Program-made: the position numbers and the translations under genes
Source: DASPOJ01 sp050014395
GTDB lineage: Bacteria; Acidobacteriota; Terriglobia; Acidiferrales; UBA7541
DNA length: 64,000 nt
Direction: 5' to 3'
Assembly (NCBI GenBank): GCA_050014395.1
Contig: JBEKDK010000006.1
Span: 1-64,000, forward strand
Notes under the pieces: generated by a model
The model's input: the letters and a program-made list of their open reading frames with translations, nothing else
Databases searched by the model: none
What the model was told of the DNA's origin: nothing
Part shown: positions 9,271-16,602 of the stretch, one piece after another
Layout of the letters: every line of letters begins with the position of its first letter
Position numbering within the stretch: position 1 is the first letter of the stretch

Positions 9271-9407
9271 AGAAAAAGAAAAGCCCCAGAAGCTTCAGTG
9301 CCTAAAGGCCCATCTCCGATCGTCCTCTATGCCGGACCTAAAGGTCCGGCCTCCCAAAATGCAAACCCTCCACCCTTCTGCCGCTGCGCCTCAGAATCCA
9401 ATATTTA

Positions 9408-9767
9408 TTACCGGTGAGCGCTGCGATTGGGCATCTTCCATGCGTGACGCTTCCAGTCCACGCGCCCTTCGATGAAGCCGACGCCTTCGCTTTCCAGCAA
9501 ACGCCGCTGCAGGCTGGCGTACGGCTCGCGCACCAGAATCCTGCCGCCGGCGCCGAGCACGCGATGCCAGGGAATTCCGCGCCCACGCGGCGTTGCAGCC
9601 ATGGCGCGCCCCGCCGTGCGCGCTCCGCCCGGTAAGCGCAGCGCGCGCGCCAGTTGTCCATAGCTGACGACGCTGCCGCGCGGAATCTTCTTCACGAATC
9701 GATACACCGGCTCCCAGGAGGAGCGCGGCGAGGCGCCGGCCGATCGCGTCTTTTTTGCCTTAGACAT
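9408..9767 (-). CDS. Alkyltransferase-like protein (ATL), DNA lesion recognition
   Basis: 119 residues, the DNA-binding domain of the O6-methylguanine methyltransferase family. The active-site motif PCHRV of true methyltransferases is PWHRV here, with tryptophan at about residue 67 in place of the acceptor cysteine. This is the hallmark of ATL proteins, which bind O6-alkylguanine without repairing it and hand the lesion to nucleotide excision repair. Other conserved parts are IPRGSVVSYGQLA and GGARTAGRAMAA. I chose ATG 9767 since the family begins near here; the frame is open 22 codons upstream. It is single, with a repeat cluster downstream. Confidence 0.9.
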   Translation of the reverse strand: MSKAKKTRSAGASPRSSWEPVYRFVKKIPRGSVVSYGQLARALRLPGGARTAGRAMAATPRGRGIPWHRVLGAGGRILVREPYASLQRRLLESEGVGFIEGRVDWKRHAWKMPNRSAHR

Positions 9768-9860
9768 CCGGAGTGATTCTAACCGTGATCGGCGCTGCGC
9801 GCGCGTGCGGGGCAGGGAGTAACTCTTGCGCAAAAACCGTTGCTAGCACGGAACAGCATC

Positions 9861-9890
9861 TTGACACGCGTAGTGGAATCTAAATACACT
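9861..9890 (+). promoter_or_regulatory. Sigma70-like promoter of the AAA+ locus
   Basis: TTGACA (9861-9866) is a perfect -35 box. TACACT (9885-9890) after an 18-bp spacer is a fair -10 box; TAAATA at 9881 is an alternative with a short spacer. It points at the 144-aa gene starting at 9931. Confidence 0.7.
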
Positions 9891-9906
9891 ACGTAACAGT
9901 GTAGTG
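9869..9906. promoter_or_regulatory. Operator-like inverted repeats over the promoter
   Basis: CGTAGTG (9869-9875) and CACTACG (9887-9893) form a 7-bp inverted repeat with an 11-bp gap that spans the spacer and -10 box. A third arm GTAGTG (9901-9906) pairs with CACTAC again. The overlap with the -10 box suggests a repressor site; no regulator is identified. Confidence 0.5.
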
Positions 9907-9930
9907 CCGGGTTCCATTTAGGAGCTTGCA

Positions 9931-10365
9931 ATGGCTTTCTTGCGACGCAAGGGCAACGCCTTCTACCTCGTGCACAACGTGCGCGAAAACGGCAAGGTTC
10001 GCCAACTGCACCTTGCCAAGCTCGGCGACCGCCCGCGCATCACCGACGACGTCGTCCGCCGCGTCTCGCGCCAATATCCGCTGATCGAAGTGAATTGGAA
10101 TCAGCTGCGCGAAGAGGTCAATAGCCGCGTCGAACTTTTCGATCCCCAATCGCAGTACGTGCAAAAGCTTTTGGGCGAGTTGCGCTCGCTCAATCTGGAT
10201 TTGACCGACCTGTTTCCGCCCTTGCTGGACGTTTCGCATTCGCCCGAGACGGGCCGCGAAATCATCACGCAGTTGCGGTTGTTGCAGTCCACGGTCGGCG
10301 TGAAGCTCGATCAGTTTGACCGGTCTCCCCAACGCGGATTGCTTTCGCGCGGGACCTATCGTTAG
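9931..10365 (+). CDS. Protein of unknown function, partner of AAA+ ATPase
   Basis: 144 residues, cytoplasmic. The first ~35 residues (MAFLRRKGNAFYLVHNVREN then GKVRQLHLAKLG) look like the N-terminal segment seen in some IS1634/IS4-type transposases, but no catalytic DDE domain follows. The rest is a helical region with LREEVNSRVELFDPQSQYVQ and LLGELRSLNLDLTDLFPPLL. The stop is 9 bp before the AAA+ gene, whose start is preceded by TAGGAGGG, so the two are an operon under the promoter at 9861. I do not recognise a family for the whole protein; an adaptor or substrate-binding role for the ATPase is only a guess. Confidence 0.75.
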   Translation: MAFLRRKGNAFYLVHNVRENGKVRQLHLAKLGDRPRITDDVVRRVSRQYPLIEVNWNQLREEVNSRVELFDPQSQYVQKLLGELRSLNLDLTDLFPPLLDVSHSPETGREIITQLRLLQSTVGVKLDQFDRSPQRGLLSRGTYR

Positions 10366-10374
10366 GAGGGCATC

Positions 10375-11607
10375 ATGACCGCCGCCAGCCGCAAGACGAC
10401 TCTCGACACCTCGCGCCGCAGCGCGGACTCGCTCGAGTTCGACGCCGCGCTGCGCCGCAAAATTGTCGGCCAGCCCGAGGCTGTGGCCGCGCTGGTGGAC
10501 CTCCATCAAGTGTTCGTGGCGGGAATGTGCTCGCCCGGCCGGCCAGTGGCCAACTTGCTTTTCCTGGGGCCCACGGGCTCCGGCAAAACGCGCATCGTGG
10601 AAGCCGCGGCGGAGATCCTTTTCGGCGATCCGCGCGCCGTGATCAAGGTGGATTGCGCGGAATTTCAGCACTCGCACGAAATTGCCAAGCTGATCGGTTC
10701 GCCGCCAGGCTACTTGGGGCATCGCGAAACGCATCCGCTGATCACCCAAGAAGAGTTGGCGAAGTATCACACCGAGAAAATGAAACTGAGCTTTCTGCTG
10801 TTCGACGAAATCGAAAAAGCGTCGGATGCACTGTGGCAATTGCTGCTCGGTATTTTGGACAAGGCCACGCTAACGCTTGGCGACAATCGCCGTGTGGACC
10901 TCTCTCAGTGCGTCATTATTCTGACGTCCAACTTGGGCGGCGGAGAAATCACGGAGCTGATGACCGGCAGCATGGGATTCGTGCAGCCCGGCGACAAGAA
11001 AGAAGAGCGCGCGGGCCGGCTGGATGAAAAGGTGGAACGCACCGCATCCGCGGCGGCCAAGAGAAAGTTTTCGCCGGAGTTCATGAATCGCCTGGACAAA
11101 GTAGTGGTGTTCCATCCGCTGCGCGCGACGGAGCTAGAGAAAATTCTGGAAATCGAGCTGGGTATGGTGCAGCAGCGCGTACTGGAAACTCCGCGCGGCC
11201 AGTTCTTGTTTCGAGTGACGCCGCCGGCGCGCGAATTCCTGCTGCGCGACGGCACCGATCTGAAGTACGGTGCGCGCCACTTGAAGCGCGCAATCGAGCG
11301 CCACGTGGTCTATCCGCTTGCGAATTTGCTGGCCACGGAACAAGTCCGCCTCGGCGACGTCCTGCGCATTGATTGGGACCCGGTTGGCACTTGCTTGACC
11401 TTCGAGCGCGAAGGCGAAGGCGCGGTGATCGCGCGGCCTACCACTGCGACTCGCGTCGCGGCAGCGTACGCAGGTCGAGCCAGTGGCGGCCGCGCCCTCG
11501 AACTCCCTATTCCCAGTGTCGCCAGAGAAGTGCAAGCGCCGGCCGGCGCGTCTCCGGTCGCGCCCGCTCCTGCGCCCACCAATCGGCGTAAGACAGACAA
11601 CATCTAG
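10375..11607 (+). CDS. Single-ring AAA+ ATPase, ClpB/ClpA D2-like (copy 1)
   Basis: 410 residues with one AAA+ module of the Clp/Hsp100 second-ring type. Walker A GPTGSGKT at 65-72, pore-loop GYLG at 112-115, Walker B FLLFDE at 140-145, sensor 1 in TSNLGGG (N186), arginine finger R239 in NRLDKVVVF, sensor 2 GARHLKRAIE at 299-308, then the small D2 C-terminal domain. The Clp N-domain, first ring and ClpB middle domain are all missing, and no ClpP-binding loop is evident. A low-complexity Ala/Pro/Arg tail of about 60 residues follows. It probably remodels proteins; substrate unknown. Downstream lies a close paralogue. Confidence 0.88.
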   Translation: MTAASRKTTLDTSRRSADSLEFDAALRRKIVGQPEAVAALVDLHQVFVAGMCSPGRPVANLLFLGPTGSGKTRIVEAAAEILFGDPRAVIKVDCAEFQHSHEIAKLIGSPPGYLGHRETHPLITQEELAKYHTEKMKLSFLLFDEIEKASDALWQLLLGILDKATLTLGDNRRVDLSQCVIILTSNLGGGEITELMTGSMGFVQPGDKKEERAGRLDEKVERTASAAAKRKFSPEFMNRLDKVVVFHPLRATELEKILEIELGMVQQRVLETPRGQFLFRVTPPAREFLLRDGTDLKYGARHLKRAIERHVVYPLANLLATEQVRLGDVLRIDWDPVGTCLTFEREGEGAVIARPTTATRVAAAYAGRASGGRALELPIPSVAREVQAPAGASPVAPAPAPTNRRKTDNI

Positions 11608-11826
11608 CTTCGCGTGCGCACGACGGGCCGCGCAAATCAATGTGCCAACGCGGCACACGCGCGGCCCAATGCGCGCATTTGGTACACCTCGTTAGTGCTT
11701 CGCCCAATTGCCCACTTCCTCGTAGCCCGAACGCATTGATTCTGAACGACGTTCGCCCCTTCCCTCGCCCTGTCTCGCCCGCGTGTTTGGTGCGCCGCCT
11801 GCTCAACAGTCTCTCGGGGCACTACA

Positions 11827-12975
11827 ATGCGACTGCAGCGCGAACCACTCGACACTTCTCGCCGAAGCGGCGATTCGCAAGAGTTCGAAGCTGGATTGCG
11901 GAGACGTGTTGTCGGTCAGCCGGAAGCTATCGCGGCGCTTGTGGACTTATATCAGGTCTATTTAGCGGGCATGTGCTCGCCACATCGGCCGGTAGGGAAC
12001 TTGCTTTTCTTGGGGCCCACGGGCTCCGGCAAGACACGCATCGTGGAAGCCGCGGCAGAAGTCCTCTTCGGCGATCCTCGAGCGGTGATCAAAGTCGATT
12101 GCGCCGAATTTCAGCACTCGCACGAAATTTCCAAGCTGATCGGTTCGCCGCCGGGCTACTTGGGCCATCGCGAAACGCATCCGCTGATCACACAAGAAGA
12201 GCTGGCGAAGCACCACACGGACCACGTGAGGCTGAGCTTCCTGCTGTTCGATGAAATCGAAAAAGCGTCCGACTCCTTGTGGCAATTACTGCTCGGCATT
12301 CTGGACAAAGCCACGCTGACCCTAGGCGATAACCGTCGCGTCGATCTTTCGCAGTGCGTGATCGCCCTCACCTCAAATCTGGGCGGCGGGGAGATCACCG
12401 AGCTGATGGCCGGCGGCATGGGATTCGTCCAGCCGCAAGACAAGCAGGAAAAGCACCTGGACGAAAAAGTCGAACGCACGGCCGCGGCGGCGGCGAGGCG
12501 AAAGTTTTCGCCCGAATTTATGAATCGCCTGGACAAAGTGGTGGTGTTTCATCCACTGCGCGTGGTGGAGCTCGAGAAAATTCTGGAAATCGAATTGGGC
12601 ATGGTGCAGCAGCGGGTGCTGGAAACCCCGCGCGGTCAATTCTTGTTTCGCGTAACGTCGGCGGCGCGCGAATTCTTGCTGCGCGATGGCACGGACCTGA
12701 AGTTCGGGGCGCGCCACCTGAAGCGCGCAATCGAACGCCACGTTGTTTACCCGCTTGCGAATCTGCTGGCCACCGAACAAGTCCGCTACGGCGATATCGT
12801 TTGCGTCGATTGGGATTCCGAGCGCGCGTGCTTATCGTTCGACCGCGAAGCCGAGGACGCCGCAATCCCGCGCCTTCCTCGCCAGCGCAATTTGCCCGCG
12901 GCGCGCGTGGCGCAATTGCACCACCTCGAGACGCGTCCCTACGCCGAGTTGCCCGAGCCCGCACTCTCGCGCTGA
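11827..12975 (+). CDS. Single-ring AAA+ ATPase, ClpB/ClpA D2-like (copy 2)
   Basis: 382 residues, a tandem paralogue of the gene at 10375. The core from VGQPEA to the sensor 2 helix is roughly 85-90% identical by eye. All ATPase motifs are kept (GPTGSGKT, GYLG pore loop, FLLFDE, TSNLGGG, NRLDKVVVF, GARHLKRAIE). The acidic insert after MGFVQP is shorter (DKQEKHLDEK against DKKEERAGRLDEK), and the C-terminal tail is different and shorter. The 144-aa partner gene is not duplicated. A 219-bp gap separates the copies and has no clear promoter, so read-through from 9861 is possible. High nucleotide similarity points to a fairly recent duplication. Confidence 0.87.
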   Translation: MRLQREPLDTSRRSGDSQEFEAGLRRRVVGQPEAIAALVDLYQVYLAGMCSPHRPVGNLLFLGPTGSGKTRIVEAAAEVLFGDPRAVIKVDCAEFQHSHEISKLIGSPPGYLGHRETHPLITQEELAKHHTDHVRLSFLLFDEIEKASDSLWQLLLGILDKATLTLGDNRRVDLSQCVIALTSNLGGGEITELMAGGMGFVQPQDKQEKHLDEKVERTAAAAARRKFSPEFMNRLDKVVVFHPLRVVELEKILEIELGMVQQRVLETPRGQFLFRVTSAAREFLLRDGTDLKFGARHLKRAIERHVVYPLANLLATEQVRYGDIVCVDWDSERACLSFDREAEDAAIPRLPRQRNLPAARVAQLHHLETRPYAELPEPALSR

Positions 12976-13106
12976 CGCCGCTTCCCGCGCAACGCCCGCG
13001 CCCAGAGGTCCGGCGGGAATTTCAAATTCCGCGGTCAACCTTCTTGCCTTCACCCCGCATCATAGCGAACGGTTAATCTCAGGCATCCTTATATAGGCTA
13101 TGATCC

Positions 13107-13120
13107 TCCGGCCGGAGGGC
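13107..13120. repeat. Short perfect palindrome upstream of M48 protease gene
   Basis: CCTCCGGCCGGAGG, self-complementary, a few bases before the M48 protease start. It sits just after a TATGAT-like -10 box (13099-13104), so it could be an operator or simply a GC palindrome. Confidence 0.4.
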
Positions 13121-13124
13121 GCTG

Positions 13125-14105
13125 TTGAGGATTGGCACCAGCCCATCCAAAGCTCGTATCTCGCCGCCCGCTGTGTCGCCCGATCGTCGCGGAGCGCGCT
13201 GGCCCGCCCGAGTCGTCCTAATCCTCGTCTTCCTTGCCGCCGCTCTTGCCGCTCGCGCTGATCGCACGCCGCTGAAGCCCGGCGTAAATCTTTTCACGCC
13301 GCCGCAAGATATCGATATCGGACTGCGCAGCTCGCGCAACGCCGAAGCGCAATTGCCGATGCTCAATGACCCGCGCGTTGACGATTATTTGAACGCCCTC
13401 GGCAAACGCCTCGCCGCGCACGCGCCCGGCTATCCGTTTCCATATCAGTTTCGCTGCGTGAACGACGAATCCGTGAACGCGTTCGCGCTGCCCGGCGGAT
13501 TTATTTTTGTCGATCGCGGCGTCATCGAGGTCTCCGACACCGAGGCCCAATTGGCCGGCGTCTTGGCGCATGAGATTGCCCACGTCGCCCTGCGCCACGG
13601 CACGCATCAAGCCACAAAAGCATATTGGACCACGCTGCCCATCGCCGCGGCTTCCAGTTTGTTCGGCGGAATTGGCGGTGCCGTCGAACAATTGGGCTCG
13701 GGCTTTGCGGAGGATTCCATCTTGCTGAAGTATTCGCGCAGCGCCGAAACCCAGGCTGATGTGCTTGGCACGCAGATCCTCTACGACTCCGGATACGATC
13801 CGCGCGCCCTCGCGCAATTTTTTGAAATCGTGCAAGACGAAACCAAGCAGCCCAAGCGCGCCGCTTTTTTTGAAGACCATCCCAATCCCGATCACCGCAT
13901 CGATCGCATCATGCATGAAGTGGATTTGCTCGGCGGGCCCACGCCGAATTATCAAACCCCCACCGACGATTTCGTCTCGATTCGCCGCTATCTCCGCGTG
14001 ATGCCCGCGCCGCCCGCGCCGCAGCACAAACGCAAATCGCCCGGCACCACCCTCGCATCGCAGCCTGCCTCCGCGCGGCCATCGCAAGCCTCCGGCTCAA
14101 AGTAA
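13125..14105 (+). CDS. M48-family metalloprotease, exported
   Basis: 326 residues from a TTG start at 13125; a GTG at 13173 is an equally possible start and would leave a compact signal peptide. A signal/anchor segment VVLILVFLAAALAARA lies near residues 30-45. The zinc site is HEIAH at 149-153 with the third ligand E208 in SAETQAD. The length and the DPRVDDYLNALGKRLA and NAFALPGGFIFVDRGV blocks fit the periplasmic BepA/LoiP-like M48B group, which handles misfolded envelope proteins. There is no TPR domain; the C-terminal 40 residues are Pro/Ala rich. Confidence 0.88.
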   Translation: MRIGTSPSKARISPPAVSPDRRGARWPARVVLILVFLAAALAARADRTPLKPGVNLFTPPQDIDIGLRSSRNAEAQLPMLNDPRVDDYLNALGKRLAAHAPGYPFPYQFRCVNDESVNAFALPGGFIFVDRGVIEVSDTEAQLAGVLAHEIAHVALRHGTHQATKAYWTTLPIAAASSLFGGIGGAVEQLGSGFAEDSILLKYSRSAETQADVLGTQILYDSGYDPRALAQFFEIVQDETKQPKRAAFFEDHPNPDHRIDRIMHEVDLLGGPTPNYQTPTDDFVSIRRYLRVMPAPPAPQHKRKSPGTTLASQPASARPSQASGSK

Positions 14106-14232
14106 TCGCCCGCGCCGCCCTGGATTATTTCTTCCACGCGCCTCTTTCGTGTTGGAAGCTCGGTGGTATCATCCGCCTCGAGCAGTTGGTCGACCGCGGC
14201 AACGGCGCGACGAATCAGAGGTGGCGATCGAA

Positions 14233-15291
14233 ATGCGAACAGCCCTCGTAATCGGCGCGGCGTTCGTCGCGATGGCGCTTGGCGCGCCCGCAGCGTTCGC
14301 GCAGGAGCCGGTTCAAAACGGCTTGGCGCTGGACGATATTCACGTCCACGACCCGTGGATCCTGGCCGATAAGCCGACGCACACGTATTACCTCTACACC
14401 GCGTCGCGCCGCACGCAGAGCCCCGATCAGCATTCCGGCGTGATCGCCTACGAAAGCAGCGACCTCAAGACATGGTCCGGCCCGCACGTGGTTTTCGAGG
14501 TGCCCGATGGATCGTGGGCTGATCCGACGGCGGGCGTCTGGGCGCCGGAAGTGCACGCGTACAACGGCAGATACTATTTGTTCGCGACCTTAAATAATTA
14601 CAAAGCGCCGCTGCCCGCCAGCACGCCCGCTGCGCAAAAAAGCGCCACGGGGCCGGACATTCAGATCGCCTACAATGGCGCCGGCCCGCACCCGCGCGGC
14701 ACGCAAGTTTTTGTCAGCGATTCTCCGCTCGGCCCCTTCAAGATCATCGTCGACAAACCCATTCCTCCCGCCGATTACATGACGCTCGATGGAACCTTCT
14801 ACGTCGAAGATGGGATTCCGTATATGGTCTACGCGCACGAGTGGACGCAGCTTGTCGATGGCAACATGGAAGCCATCGCCATGAGGCCCGATCTTTCAGC
14901 TGCCGCGGGCGCGCCGTTCTTTCTCTTCAAGGCTTCCGATGCGCCGTGGTTTGACGATCGCCACGACACGCAAAATATTCCGCAGGTTTACGTCACCGAT
15001 GGACCGGAGATGTATCGCACGCGCGGCGGCGCGTTGCTTATGTTGTGGTCAAGCTATCGCGATGGATTGTACTTCGAAGCGCTGGCGCATTCTGTCAGCG
15101 GCAAGCTGGCGGGCCCGTGGAAGCAAGACGGCGTGCTCGTCGGCGACGATAGCGGCCACGGAATGCTCTTCAGAACTTTCGATGGCCGCCTGATGCTCGT
15201 ACTGCATCACCCCTTCGATCCGCGCCTTTCCAAAGCCAAGCTCTACGAGATCGAAGATACCGGCACGACCATCCGCCTGAAACAAAATTAG
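14233..15291 (+). CDS. Secreted glycoside hydrolase family 43-like enzyme
   Basis: 353 residues with a signal peptide (MRTALVIGAAFVAMALGA then PAAFAQ). Five-bladed propeller glycosidases of family GH43 cut arabinan or xylan side chains. The first blade has the catalytic-base motif DIHVHDPWIL; WAPEVHAYNGRYYLFAT and DGTFYVEDGIPYMVYAHEW follow, the latter supplying a candidate modulator Asp and acid Glu. Near the end SGHGMLFRTFDGRLMLVLHHP is the usual GH43 closing blade with a metal-binding His. I chose ATG 14233 to put the signal at the N-terminus. Exact substrate cannot be decided. Confidence 0.87.
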   Translation: MRTALVIGAAFVAMALGAPAAFAQEPVQNGLALDDIHVHDPWILADKPTHTYYLYTASRRTQSPDQHSGVIAYESSDLKTWSGPHVVFEVPDGSWADPTAGVWAPEVHAYNGRYYLFATLNNYKAPLPASTPAAQKSATGPDIQIAYNGAGPHPRGTQVFVSDSPLGPFKIIVDKPIPPADYMTLDGTFYVEDGIPYMVYAHEWTQLVDGNMEAIAMRPDLSAAAGAPFFLFKASDAPWFDDRHDTQNIPQVYVTDGPEMYRTRGGALLMLWSSYRDGLYFEALAHSVSGKLAGPWKQDGVLVGDDSGHGMLFRTFDGRLMLVLHHPFDPRLSKAKLYEIEDTGTTIRLKQN

Positions 15292-15328
15292 TTCGTGTTC
15301 GTGGTCGCCCGTCGTCGAGCGCAATAAA

Positions 15329-15634
15329 TCAGGCAAGCTTCCCGAACGCCCGGGCCAAATTGATTCCCATCGCCAGCCCGCCGATCCCCGCAATGGCCAC
15401 GTCCGCATTGCTATGAAAATTAAACGCGCCCACTCGAAGTATCAGCACATACGCCGCCACGAAATTCACCGCTCCCCAGAGGACGTTGACAGCTGCAGAC
15501 GAAAGCCCTTTGCCCGGTGGGGAAGCAAACGGCGACGTGAATTTCCTCCCCATCACCCCGCTCACAAAATGCGGAATCGCATTCACAAAAAACGCCCCGC
15601 CAAAAAAATACGCCACAATGTAATACCACTGCAT
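15329..15634 (-). CDS. Small membrane protein of unknown function
   Basis: 101 residues with about three hydrophobic segments (WYYIVAYFFGGAFFVNAIPH, LWGAVNFVAAYVLILRVG, AIAGIGGLAMGINLARAF). AAGGAGGAAGAT directly precedes the ATG at 15634, a strong start; the frame is open 63 codons upstream but without such a site. The NAIPHFVSGVMGRKF segment suggests a conserved small integral membrane family that I cannot name. It is convergent with the GH43 gene. Confidence 0.75.
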   Translation of the reverse strand: MQWYYIVAYFFGGAFFVNAIPHFVSGVMGRKFTSPFASPPGKGLSSAAVNVLWGAVNFVAAYVLILRVGAFNFHSNADVAIAGIGGLAMGINLARAFGKLA

Positions 15635-15788
15635 ATCTTCCTCCTTGTCGTCACCGCGCCCAACGCGAACCAGCTCGCATAACGCTTCGCTGGGCGACGA
15701 CCGGAATGCTACCACGCGACAGCCGCCAAGTGCCGCTTCGCCGGAACCTGTCAACGACGACGGCGTTCCACATCTAGAGTCGTCCGCG

Positions 15789-15794
15789 TATAAT
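15789..15794 (+). promoter_or_regulatory. -10 box upstream of decayed antitoxin gene
   Basis: Perfect TATAAT, 63 bp before the antitoxin start. No good -35 is visible at 16-18 bp. A 21-codon ORF (15795-15860) starts right after it and its TGA overlaps the antitoxin ATG. Confidence 0.45.
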
Positions 15795-15856
15795 ATGAAT
15801 ATGGGCGACACTATCCGCCTCACACCTCACAGCGAGACGCTCGGGAGTCTCAGGCG

Positions 15857-16114
15857 ATGAATGTCAATTTGACACCTGAATAGGAAAAAATCGTCAAGGA
15901 CAAACTCAACTCCGGCCACTTCCGAAGCGTTGAGGAAGTAATCGGCGAGGCCCTGAACGTCCTGCGGGAGAAGGAGCAATCTCTAACGGGGAACACCCCT
16001 AACGGCTCGCAACGCGAGGCCGTGCGCGAAATGTTGGCCTTCGTTGGAAAGAACCACGTCCGCCTCGAAGGCGTTTCGGTGAAGGAGCTGATTCACGAGG
16101 GCCACCGCGTGTGA
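15857..16114 (+). pseudogene. ParD/RHH-type antitoxin gene with premature amber codon
   Basis: The frame reads MNVNLTPE, then TAG at 15881-15883, then EKIVKDKLNSGHFRSVEEVI and onward to SVKELIHEGHRV and TGA at 16112-16114, 86 codons in all. The N-terminal ribbon-helix-helix and the C-terminal LIHEGHR tail fit antitoxins that partner PIN/VapC or ParE toxins. The family usually has Gln or Leu at the stop position, so one C-to-T change (CAG to TAG) explains the break. No toxin gene follows: a GTG overlapping the antitoxin stop opens only 11 codons (SNAVLIVYHL). Alternatively the amber is suppressed or the sequence has an error. Confidence 0.75.
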
Positions 16115-16146
16115 GTAATGCCGTGCTAATCGTCTATCACTTGTGA
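16111..16146 (+). pseudogene. Possible toxin-gene remnant after antitoxin
   Basis: A GTG overlapping the antitoxin TGA (GTGTGA) opens a frame of 11 codons reading SNAVLIVYHL after the start. The position and the short hydrophobic start resemble the beginning of a PIN-domain toxin, but nothing further matches. Could be chance. Confidence 0.3.
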
Positions 16147-16235
16147 ATCTCCTTTCAATTGCCAAGCGATTTCTCATAAGGCAACATTCATTCTTGCGCC
16201 GCACGCGGAGACTAGAATACGAAGGAGACGATCCG

Positions 16236-16463
16236 ATGAGACGCAACGACACAAGAACCGAATATCTGAACAAAGGGCGCAAGGAACTCTTGATCTTTGG
16301 AGGACCTATACCAGGCAGAGAACAGTACGGGCCGATGCCCCTTCCCACGGAATCTCTCCCTCCTCAAGTCGTCTATCGAATGCCAAACCGCGCGTTGGAA
16401 ACCAGTCTTGCAATTTCATTAAGCGTTGGAACTCTGGCACTCATAGCCGATTTATTGAGCTAA
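16236..16463 (+). CDS. Small protein with C-terminal membrane segment
   Basis: 75 residues. A GAAGGAG lies 8 bp before the ATG at 16236. The N-terminal part is charged (MRRNDTRTEYLNKGRKELL), the middle is Pro-rich (GGPIPGREQYGPMPLP), and the end is hydrophobic (LETSLAISLSVGTLALIADL). No family is recognised. It lies between the decayed antitoxin and the gcv operon terminus; a tail-anchored membrane protein is possible. Confidence 0.5.
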   Translation: MRRNDTRTEYLNKGRKELLIFGGPIPGREQYGPMPLPTESLPPQVVYRMPNRALETSLAISLSVGTLALIADLLS

Positions 16464-16530
16464 AACAGGGCCACCGAAAACCGGCAGAGTTGCGCCTCCC
16501 GTGGGTTTGTCAACGATACAAGTCCGTTCC

Positions 16531-16578
16531 AAAAAACAGGCGCGGCGGACGGGCCTGCCTGCCGGAGGCAGGGTCCGT
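16531..16578. terminator. Hairpin between small ORF and gcvPB, possibly bidirectional
   Basis: Arms GGGCCTGCC and GGCAGGGTCC around TGCCGGA (16547-16578) form a GC-rich stem. On the minus strand a six-T run follows after ten bases (A-run at 16531-16536), and on the plus strand ATTTTG follows. It sits in the convergent gap downstream of gcvPB. The stem also resembles the GGCCTGCCTACCGGCAG stretch at 35.58 kb, so it may be a repeat copy. Confidence 0.5.
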
Positions 16579-16602
16579 CATTTTGTCAACCAACGGCTTT
16601 CT

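Larger units (their letters stand above)
9099..9356. repeat. Palindrome cluster bounded by 11-bp inverted repeats
   Basis: The outer ends are TGGGAGGCCGG (9099-9109) and its exact reverse complement CCGGCCTCCCA (9346-9356). Inside are a left hairpin GCCGGGGC/GCCCCGGC with loop TTCA (9105-9124), two longer palindromes with TTCGCCC/GGGCGAA arms (9148-9184 and 9228-9270), and a right hairpin GCCGGACC/GGTCCGGC with loop TAAA (9331-9350). Related palindromes recur near 34.1, 37.0 and 37.3 kb. This looks like a miniature non-coding element rather than a gene. Confidence 0.75.
9002..9407. other. Intergenic region, repeat-filled, no gene seen
   Basis: About 400 bp between two minus-strand genes. The part from 9099 to 9356 is a cluster of four hairpins annotated separately. 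The open frame across it translates only repeat sequence and I do not regard it as coding. The remaining 9002-9098 should hold the promoter of the ABC operon, but I cannot pick a convincing one. Confidence 0.7.

Noticed and set aside
9098..9475. 125-codon open frame across the palindrome cluster
   Set aside because: It only reads hairpin repeats and overlaps the ATL gene antisense; no ribosome site or family.
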